Assembly: GCA_963625535.1 (NCBI GenBank)
Contig: CAVFUK010000045.1
Span: 1-12,212, forward strand
Source: Phocaeicola_A sp963625535
GTDB lineage: Bacteria > Bacteroidota > Bacteroidia > Bacteroidales > Bacteroidaceae
Direction: 5' to 3'
Length of the DNA stretch: 12,212 nucleotides
The notes beneath the pieces were generated by a model. That model saw only the letters and a program-made list of their open reading frames with translations. It did no database searches and was not told where the DNA came from. Of this stretch, positions 7,364-12,212 are shown in pieces. Within the stretch, counting starts at the first letter, position 1. Each line of letters opens with the position of its first letter. Position numbers and translations under genes: made by a program.

Positions 7364-10069
7364 TTAGAGGCAGATCTTGATGCCGGCGTTCACCTTCACG
7401 CCATAGTACTCAACCTGCATTGTGCGGCTCTTCTCGCCTTGGTAGTAGCGGAGCGGTTGGTTGAGCAAGTTGTTGGCATTGGCATAGATGGTGAACTTAT
7501 GCTTCTTGCCCCAAGTGTAGCTGGCGTTCAGGTCGAGGTAGTCCACGCTGTCGTAGTAGCGGTCCAACGCGCGGCTGTCACTCATCTCGTCGATGAAAGC
7601 CGATGCGTAGTTGTACGAGAGGCGTATGTTGAGGCCCCACTTGTCGAAGAAGAGCGAGGCGTTGGCGGTGTGCTCGGGCGAGCCGGCCACCTTCACGTCG
7701 TCGCCGTCGGCCATGCCCAGGCGCTCGTTGAAGTTGCGGGTCGTGCTGTGTGTGTAAGTGTAGTTCCCATAGAATCCGATGCATTTCAGAGCAGGGGTGA
7801 TGAAACCGAAGTCGCGCTGGTAGGCCACCTCGGCACCCATCACGCGGGCGTCGTAGGCATTGATGTTCTGGGTCACCTCAAACTGTGTGTCGGCATACTC
7901 GCCGGTCAGTCCCAGGTCGCTGCCCAGGTATTTGTTCGATGCCCACTCTACATTCACATTCTTGATGTCCTTGTAGAAGAGTCCTGCGCTCACCAGACCC
8001 ACGCTCTTGAAGTAGTGGTCGATGGAGAGGTCCACGTTGATGGCTCTTGCCGGTTTGGTGTCCGGGTCGCCGATGGAGGCCTCCTCCTCTTGTATGTCGA
8101 AGGACTTGTTGGCTACCAGGGCCGAGTATTTTGGTCGCGAGATAGTTTTGGTGACAGACGCACGCAAGCTACCGTCGTTGCTGTACTTGTATTTCAGCAG
8201 CAGGCTGGTCAACAGGTCGGTGTAGTGACTCTTGATGTCGCCAGTAGGCTCCATGGTGGTATTGTCATCGTCGAGCTTTTCCACCGTGTAACCGCTGGTC
8301 TTCAGGTCGGTACGCTCCAGACGCAGACCGAGGGTCGCCGACAGACGCTTGCCCAACTTCTGGTCGAAGCGGAGGTAACCAGCGGTGATTTGCTCACGTA
8401 TCTTGTAGTTACCGGCCTCTTCCATGAAGTCCTCTGTTCCTTCGAATTTGCTGAAGTCGATGGAACCCAGTTGCTTGATGGTGATGAACGGCGTCCCGAT
8501 GGGGTATTGGCTACCCGGCATGAAGTTCTCGCGTATCTGGTTGCTGGTGAGGCTGCGCCAGTCGTCGCCCAGCACCTCGTTGGCATCATACTCGAAGTAG
8601 CTCTTCGTGCGGGTCTTGTCCTTGCTGGTGTTTTTGGCACCGAACTTCAGGGTGTTGCCATACTTGCCTTGTGTCAAGGGCAGAGTGAAGTTGAGTCGTC
8701 CCTTCCATTCGTTCTCCACGATGTCCTGGTTGGCGTTGTTCAGTTTATAGAGCTGCCAGTGGCTGTCGTCGAGCGAGGGCAGGTCCTTGCTGTAGTAAGG
8801 CTGACGTTCGCCCACGTCCTTGAAGTCCTCGCTGAAGTCGATGTAGTCTTTCTCCTTCTTGTTGTATGTGTATTTGTAGGAAGCGTAGCGCTCGTTGGGT
8901 CGCTCTTCGGTAGCGCGTGAGTAGCTGGCTGTCCAGTCAACCTTCAGGTTGCCAAACATGTGCTCGCCGTCGAGGGCGAAGTCCATGGTCTGTTGCAACT
9001 CCAGACGGGCATTCTTGTTGTTAGCCGATCCTGCCTTGGTCTCCACCACCACGTTCTGCTTCTTGGCTGCGCTGCTCAGTTTCTTGTATGACACACGGTA
9101 GCGGTTCTCCCAGTCGGCGCGGCGGTTGTAGATGCCTTTGAATGAAATCTTGTGGAGCGGGTTGAATTTATAGTCCAGTGCGAGGGAGTAGCTCTGGCGC
9201 TCGCGGGTCACGTAGTACTGTCGCACCTGTGCCTCCTTCAGCACCACGTTCTTGTCGTCATCCTCCTCGTACTCAAACTCCGTGTTGTCCGAGCCACCGG
9301 GGTTGTACTGGTACGAAGCGGCCAGCATCACGCCCAGTTTGTCGTCCAGAAAGCGGTTGCCCAATGTGGCACCTAGGTCCCACAGTGGCTTGCCGCTTAT
9401 CCATGAGTAGCCTGAGCCGATGTTGAAGTTCAGCACGCGGTTGCTCGGTGTGTTCTTTGTCACCAGATTGATCTCGCCGCCGATGGCGTCGCCGTCCATG
9501 TCGGAGGTCACCACCTTGTTGAGCTCGATGGTCTGAATCATGTCCGCGGGGATGAGGTCCAACTGCACGTTACGAGTGTCGCCCTCTGCCGAAGGCAGAC
9601 GGTTGCCGTTGATGGTCACCGAGGTGAGGTCCGCCGATGTGCCGCGTACCTGACCGAAGCGTGCCTCGCCTTGGTCATACTGTACGTTCACACCATTGAT
9701 GCGCTTCAGCGCGTCGCCGATGTTGGAGTCGGGGAACTTGCCCACTTGGTCGGCGCTCACCACGTTGGTGACACCCATATTCTCTTTCTGCACCTGCAGT
9801 GCCTTGCGCTGTCCGTAGAAAGCTCCGTTCACCACCACCTCGCTCAGCATGGCGCTCTCGGATAGCTCGAAGTTGCGCTCCGTGGCGTTGCCGCTCACGC
9901 GGATGGTGTAGGTCTTCGCCTCGTAACCCACGTAGGAAACCTTCACGTGGTACGTACCCGGCTTCAGGTTCGTCAGTGTGTAGAAACCGTTGATGTCGCT
10001 TGTCACACCCGTGTGCAGGTCTTCTATCACGATGGTCGCTCCGGGCAGTACCTGTTTGTCAGACCCCAT
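7364..10069 (-). CDS. TonB-dependent outer-membrane receptor (main reading frame, 5' end frameshifted)
   Basis: Outer-membrane barrel that imports a ligand with energy from TonB-ExbBD. The 901-residue frame opens mid-domain. Residues 1-70 are most of a carboxypeptidase-regulatory-like domain (LPGATIVIED, then NGFYTLTNLKPGTYHVKVSY). The plug follows (about 85-205: VVSADQVGKFPDSNIGDALK, VRGTSADLTSVTINGNRLPS, MDGDAIGGEINLVTK), then a barrel to the end. The plug wording resembles the TonB-Xanth-Caul class (TIGR01782) rather than SusC. The ATG at 10069 is not a credible biological start, since a receptor from it would lack a signal peptide. The missing part, with a signal peptide, lies in another frame at 10077-10215. 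One extra base in the GGG at 10079-10077 would join them into a receptor of about 950 residues. It is the second gene of an operon behind the phosphoesterase. The C-terminus is IKICL, without the common terminal Phe. Confidence 0.93.
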   Translation of the reverse strand: MGSDKQVLPGATIVIEDLHTGVTSDINGFYTLTNLKPGTYHVKVSYVGYEAKTYTIRVSGNATERNFELSESAMLSEVVVNGAFYGQRKALQVQKENMGVTNVVSADQVGKFPDSNIGDALKRINGVNVQYDQGEARFGQVRGTSADLTSVTINGNRLPSAEGDTRNVQLDLIPADMIQTIELNKVVTSDMDGDAIGGEINLVTKNTPSNRVLNFNIGSGYSWISGKPLWDLGATLGNRFLDDKLGVMLAASYQYNPGGSDNTEFEYEEDDDKNVVLKEAQVRQYYVTRERQSYSLALDYKFNPLHKISFKGIYNRRADWENRYRVSYKKLSSAAKKQNVVVETKAGSANNKNARLELQQTMDFALDGEHMFGNLKVDWTASYSRATEERPNERYASYKYTYNKKEKDYIDFSEDFKDVGERQPYYSKDLPSLDDSHWQLYKLNNANQDIVENEWKGRLNFTLPLTQGKYGNTLKFGAKNTSKDKTRTKSYFEYDANEVLGDDWRSLTSNQIRENFMPGSQYPIGTPFITIKQLGSIDFSKFEGTEDFMEEAGNYKIREQITAGYLRFDQKLGKRLSATLGLRLERTDLKTSGYTVEKLDDDNTTMEPTGDIKSHYTDLLTSLLLKYKYSNDGSLRASVTKTISRPKYSALVANKSFDIQEEEASIGDPDTKPARAINVDLSIDHYFKSVGLVSAGLFYKDIKNVNVEWASNKYLGSDLGLTGEYADTQFEVTQNINAYDARVMGAEVAYQRDFGFITPALKCIGFYGNYTYTHSTTRNFNERLGMADGDDVKVAGSPEHTANASLFFDKWGLNIRLSYNYASAFIDEMSDSRALDRYYDSVDYLDLNASYTWGKKHKFTIYANANNLLNQPLRYYQGEKSRTMQVEYYGVKVNAGIKICL

Positions 10070-10215
10070 GATGCGTCCCGCAGACTACTTGTGGCGGCGG
10101 CGTCGTTGCCCACCAGATCGTTGGCGTTCTTGTCAGTTAGTTGAGATGCGTTCACTGTTGTGCCCATGGCCAAGGCCATCAAGAGGGCGGATGCAATAAA
10201 TGTTCTTTTTCTCAT
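10027..10215 (-). pseudogene. Signal-peptide end of the same TonB receptor gene, out of frame
   Basis: The 62-residue frame begins MRKRTFIASALLMALAMGTT, a clear Sec signal peptide with likely cleavage after NA (about residue 23). It continues to ATSSLR (41-46), then runs into unrelated residues and stops at 10027. If one G is added to the GGG at 10079-10077, the reading becomes LRGRIMGSDKQVLPGATI, the normal opening of a carboxypeptidase-regulatory-like domain, and it continues into the 7364-10069 frame. The start codon is 32 bases after the phosphoesterase stop. The break may be a true mutation, a sequencing or assembly error, or, less likely, programmed frameshifting. Confidence 0.85.
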
Positions 10216-10247
10216 ATGTATCTAATTGATATCTTTTTCGTACTTTG

Positions 10248-11291
10248 TTATTTGGTCTTGGTGATGGTGTGTATCACCTGGCCGTTCTTGTCGATCATCG
10301 ACATGCGTAGCTGCTTCTTGTCCACGGTGAAGACCGAGAATCCCTCTACAGGCGAGCAGAACACTGTTCCCTCCACAGCCTCTACGGGACGTGCCAGCGA
10401 GGCGGAGCTGTTCACCACGTAGTCGATGTCGTCGTCCTTCATCCGGAAGTGTTGGAAGTTGTGGATGTGGCCCGAGGCGTAGATGCTCACGTTGTGGTAT
10501 TTCCGCAGGATGGGCTGCACGCGCTTCTGCATGTCGAGGCGTTCCTTCTCGCTCTTGTCCGTGTAGGCGTACATCGGGTGATGGCCTAGCACGATGACCC
10601 AGTCCTCCTGGGCTTGGCTCATTGTCTTGTCCAGCCATTGTAGCTGTGCCTCCACGTCCTGCTTGGCGGCGTCGGGGTAGGTCTCCGTGTCCTTGCGGTA
10701 TTTGTCTATCAGTGGGGTAGTGTCCAGGAATATGAGTCGCACCGTGGTGCCTTTCTTCTCGTACACCCGGGTGTAGTATTTCGCGGGCATCATCCAGCGG
10801 CGGCTCACCTGTCCATAGTCCAGCACGGCCTGTGTGTTGCCGCGGTACTCGTGGTTGCCGCAGACGGGCAGCCAGTCAATCATCAGTTCGGGGTGTGAGT
10901 AGATGAGTTCGTAGTTTGTCATCCACAGCGGGTCTTGTGTGGATGCCACGCCGTTGAAGTGGTGCACGTCGCCTATGGCCAGTATGCACTTCGGGCCTAT
11001 CACGTTGGCCATCTCACCCATCAGTTCGGCTATGGGCTTCTGCTCGTAGTATCCGTTGCGGCCTAGGTCGTTTGCCATGAAGAATGTCAGCTGACCATCC
11101 AGGGCTTTCCAACTCTTGCGTGTGGCCTCGTCATATTCGGTCTGTGATTTGTCGTATCGGCAACAGATGTTCTCTGCATGTCGGTCTGTTACCGTCTGTG
11201 CGTAACTGTTTGTGTGGTTAGTACACAGCAGCAATGCCATAGCCACTGTGGCAGTGAGTTTAATTCCTCGTGAGATAATGTTCTCCTTCAT
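10248..11291 (-). CDS. Secreted calcineurin-like (purple acid phosphatase-type) metallophosphoesterase
   Basis: Predicted to hydrolyse phosphomonoesters with two metal ions in the periplasm. The product is 347 residues with a Sec signal peptide of about 32 residues ending NSYAQ. The metallophosphoesterase motifs appear in order: NDLG (74-77, Asp75), GDVHH (107-111, Asp108), GNHE (145-148), GHH (236-238) and GHIH (274-277). Overall order and surrounding text resemble tartrate-resistant acid phosphatase (ACP5). The Tyr that gives purple phosphatases their colour, in GDNFY of that family, is replaced by His111, and Gly of the first motif by Asn74. It is the first gene of an operon with the TonB receptor 32 bases downstream, which suggests that it processes a ligand for that receptor. 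A -7 box lies 54 bases upstream, with the AATAAGGTA leader motif between. Substrate unknown. Confidence 0.94.
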   Translation of the reverse strand: MKENIISRGIKLTATVAMALLLCTNHTNSYAQTVTDRHAENICCRYDKSQTEYDEATRKSWKALDGQLTFFMANDLGRNGYYEQKPIAELMGEMANVIGPKCILAIGDVHHFNGVASTQDPLWMTNYELIYSHPELMIDWLPVCGNHEYRGNTQAVLDYGQVSRRWMMPAKYYTRVYEKKGTTVRLIFLDTTPLIDKYRKDTETYPDAAKQDVEAQLQWLDKTMSQAQEDWVIVLGHHPMYAYTDKSEKERLDMQKRVQPILRKYHNVSIYASGHIHNFQHFRMKDDDIDYVVNSSASLARPVEAVEGTVFCSPVEGFSVFTVDKKQLRMSMIDKNGQVIHTITKTK

Positions 11292-11299
11292 ACACCTTT

Positions 11300-11315
11300 T
11301 ACCTTATTATATATA
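11300..11315 (-). promoter_or_regulatory. AT-rich leader motif TATATATAATAAGGTA ahead of the phosphoesterase gene
   Basis: Exact 16-base copy, on the minus strand, of the motif at 7040-7055. It ends 8 bases before the ATG at 11291 and lies downstream of the -7 box at 11346-11353, so it is probably in the 5' untranslated leader. AAGG and a second AAAGG nearer the ATG could serve ribosome binding. Confidence 0.5.
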
Positions 11316-11345
11316 TTATATGTGTGCCGTTTTATTTTTCTGCGG

Positions 11346-11353
11346 CAAAGGTA
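11346..11353 (-). promoter_or_regulatory. -7 promoter box (TACCTTTG) of the phosphoesterase-receptor operon
   Basis: TACCTTTG on the minus strand matches TAnnTTTG, 54 bases before the ATG at 11291. No TTG at ideal -33 spacing was found. It would give a leader of about 45-50 bases containing the AT-rich motif. The stretch 11292-11414 contains no gene. Confidence 0.6.
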
Positions 11354-11417
11354 TGTGTGCCGTATGACAAAGGTGTTTCAATGGGTTGAAGATGCTGTGT
11401 AATGGGACGGGGTGTAG

Positions 11418-11456
11418 AAAACAAAAAGTCCCGATTGCCTTATGAGCATCGGGACT
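11418..11456 (-). terminator. Intrinsic terminator after tRNA-Leu
   Basis: On the minus strand, AGTCCCGAT (11456-11448) pairs with ATCGGGACT (11435-11427), with two further G-C pairs after a bulge. TTTTTGTTTTC follows at once. It begins 8 bases beyond the 3' end of the tRNA. Confidence 0.9.
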
Positions 11457-11463
11457 ATACCTG

Positions 11464-11545
11464 TGCGCCTGATAGGACTCGAACCTACACGTCGTGAGAC
11501 ACCAGATCCTAAGTCTGGCGCGGCTACCAATTACGCCACAAGCGC
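11464..11545 (-). tRNA. tRNA-Leu, anticodon UAG
   Basis: On the minus strand the acceptor GCGCTTG (11545-11539) pairs with CAGGCGC (11471-11465), with one G-U pair; the discriminator is A (11464). The anticodon stem-loop CCAGA-CTTAGGA-TCTGG gives anticodon UAG, reading CUA and other CUN leucine codons. The long variable arm (TGTC-TCAC-GACG) makes it a class II tRNA, as expected for Leu. The T arm GTAGG-TTCGAGT-CCTAT is intact. The 3' CCA is not encoded. Promoter and terminator flank it closely, so it is a single-gene unit. A 67-residue plus-strand frame crossing it is spurious. Confidence 0.96.
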
Positions 11546-11564
11546 GTGCTTACACATTCCGCTG

Positions 11565-11596
11565 CAAAGATACTACATTTTTTGTGAGGTATGCAA
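11565..11596 (-). promoter_or_regulatory. Full -33/-7 promoter of tRNA-Leu
   Basis: The minus strand reads TTG (11596-11594), 21 bases, then TATCTTTG (11572-11565). This matches both halves of the Bacteroidetes promoter (TTG, 19-21 bases, TAnnTTTG) and is the best promoter in the window. The -7 box ends 19 bases before the mature tRNA 5' end. Confidence 0.8.
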
Positions 11597-11692
11597 CACT
11601 CTTTCGATATTTCGTTTTTATCCACCATTTCGGACGATAAAGTAGGGGACGGATGAAGCGAGATTGCCTCTATCAGCTCCCCGGGAGGATGT

Positions 11693-11803
11693 CTATCGCA
11701 CTGCCATGCGGATGCGCTTGTTTACGGATATTAACAAATTCCCTTCTCGAATCTTTTGGAAGGTCTGTATCCCCACAGGGTATTTGTCCGCTACCAACGA
11801 CAT
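11693..11803 (-). pseudogene. Possible remnant of a DUF1703-type AAA-ATPase gene (N-terminus)
   Basis: The minus-strand frame from the ATG at 11803 reads MSLVADKYPVGIQTFQKIRE, then GN, and stops at 11693 after 36 residues. KYPVGIQTFQKIREGN strongly recalls the N-terminus of the Bacteroidales AAA-ATPase-like family with a C-terminal PD-(D/E)XK domain (DUF1703), which normally continues YVDKT and a Walker A some 20 residues on. Here it runs LLISVNKRIR and ends; no Walker A follows in any frame. The open frame extends upstream to 11989, but that part crosses a hairpin and has no recognised homology. The whole 11546-12012 stretch is AT-richer than the genes to its left and holds no intact gene that I recognise. 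Confidence 0.45.
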
Positions 11804-11877
11804 TGATGAATTGATGAATAGTTTATCGGATAGATGAAGTGTCTTCGGATAATTACAATAGAGCCGATACATGAGAT

Positions 11878-11901
11878 AAGGGATGCCGATGGGCGTCCCT
11901 T
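11878..11901 (+). terminator. Hairpin with U-rich tail, plus orientation
   Basis: AAGGGATGCC (11878-11887) pairs with GGCGTCCCTT (11892-11901) around a GATG tetraloop. The only non-canonical pair is G-U in plus RNA and would be C-A in minus RNA. TCTTTGTCTTTG follows on the plus strand. It has terminator shape but I see no plus-strand gene before it, so it may be fortuitous or end an unrecognised short transcript. Confidence 0.35.
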
Positions 11902-11931
11902 CTTTGTCTTTGTACCATAAGTATAACAAGA

Positions 11932-11957
11932 ATCCCCGACTCTCACAAGCCGGGGAT
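11932..11957 (-). terminator. Probable terminator of the gene at the right edge
   Basis: ATCCCCG (11932-11938) pairs with CGGGGAT (11951-11957), with two further pairs after a mismatch. On the minus strand the hairpin is followed by TCTTGTTATA. It lies 55 bases after the stop codon at 12013. The tail is only moderately U-rich. Confidence 0.5.
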
Positions 11958-12012
11958 ACCCTAACAATAGAATTTAAATAAACTAACACTTATATAGTGA
12001 GATAATATCATT

Positions 12013-12212
12013 TCAATTAGGCTTCACCGTTACGATGATGTCTTTGGTTGCTGCCTCGCCATTCATACTAAATGTTATACGCAAGGTGACATCGGTATCT
12101 TGTTGAATAATTGTGCCTTTTGACTTGATAGTGATTGTACCCCATGAGCGGTCATTTTCAATTTTACTTTTACCACCATTGGCTTTTGTCGTCACCTCAA
12201 CGAGGTCTGATG
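12013..12212 (-). CDS. 3' end of a gene cut by the window edge, Ig-like C-terminus
   Basis: The minus-strand frame is open from the right edge to TGA at 12015-12013, giving at least 65 residues. A GTG at 12195 exists, but the frame continues upstream through SDLVEV, so the true start is beyond the window. The end of the product alternates polar and hydrophobic residues (GTITIKS, VTLRITFSMNG, TKDIIVTVKPN). This fits the last strands of an immunoglobulin-like beta-sandwich such as the atrophied bacterial Ig domains found on secreted Bacteroidetes proteins. That would make it the tail of an exported or surface protein, but the diagnostic part is outside the window. Its base composition is more AT-rich than the genes at the left. 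A hairpin 55 bases beyond the stop may end its transcript. Confidence 0.6.
   Translation of the reverse strand, partial: SDLVEVTTKANGGKSKIENDRSWGTITIKSKGTIIQQDTDVTLRITFSMNGEAATKDIIVTVKPN

Noticed and set aside
7439..8920. 493-codon plus-strand frame
   Set aside because: Antisense to the TonB receptor barrel; composition is that of a shadow frame and there is no recognisable domain.
10027..10069. Overlapping separate small secreted protein ahead of the receptor
   Set aside because: The frame's last 16 residues are junk, while a one-base change joins it to the receptor with a normal domain opening; a broken receptor gene is the simpler reading.
11464..11545. Amber-suppressor tRNA (anticodon written TAG)
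   Set aside because: Anticodon UAG reads CUA leucine codons; a suppressor of UAG stops would need anticodon CUA. The long variable arm fits normal tRNA-Leu.
11442..11645. 67-codon plus-strand frame over the tRNA
   Set aside because: Runs antisense through tRNA-Leu, its promoter and part of its terminator; not a protein gene.

Overview
The window looks like chromosomal DNA from a Bacteroidales bacterium (Bacteroides/Prevotella relatives). The evidence is a DUF4831-family protein, a Bacteroidetes-style TonB-dependent receptor with an N-terminal carboxypeptidase-regulatory-like domain, short-form adenylate kinase, and promoters of the Bacteroidetes type. Six predicted transcription-unit heads carry the -7 box TAnnTTTG within about 120 bases of the start. 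I cannot name the genus from sequence alone.

Left block (129-4455, all minus strand): a GH28 polygalacturonase-type lipoprotein, a secreted DUF4831 protein, and the bifunctional NAD(P)H-hydrate repair enzyme (Nnr, GTG start). Each has its own TAnnTTTG box. A hairpin lies between the first two genes, and a perfect inverted repeat abuts the DUF4831 promoter.

Central block (4571-7269, plus strand): hpt, adk, obgE and an uncharacterised 62-residue lysine/arginine-rich protein. The first three are housekeeping genes for purine salvage, nucleotide balance and ribosome assembly/GTP sensing. hpt and nnr are divergent and share a 115-base intergenic region with facing promoters. A strong intrinsic terminator sits between adk and obgE. 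A hairpin that could work in both directions closes the block against the convergent receptor gene.

Right block (7364-11291, minus strand): a two-gene operon of a purple-acid-phosphatase-like periplasmic phosphoesterase followed 32 bases later by a TonB-dependent receptor. The receptor gene carries an apparent single-base deletion that separates its signal peptide from the rest. The pair suggests hydrolysis of a phosphorylated compound coupled to outer-membrane uptake, but that is inference.

Far right (11292-12212): a tRNA-Leu(UAG) with a good promoter and terminator. Beyond it is AT-richer sequence holding what looks like a remnant of a DUF1703-type AAA-ATPase gene, two hairpins, and the 3' end of a gene running off the window whose product ends in an Ig-like beta domain.

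Most of the window is ordinary chromosomal content and I do not see a complete novel system. The points most worth following are the receptor frameshift, the small basic protein behind obgE, and a 16-base AT-rich motif ending AATAAGGTA that is repeated exactly ahead of two unrelated genes, with a near copy ahead of adk.
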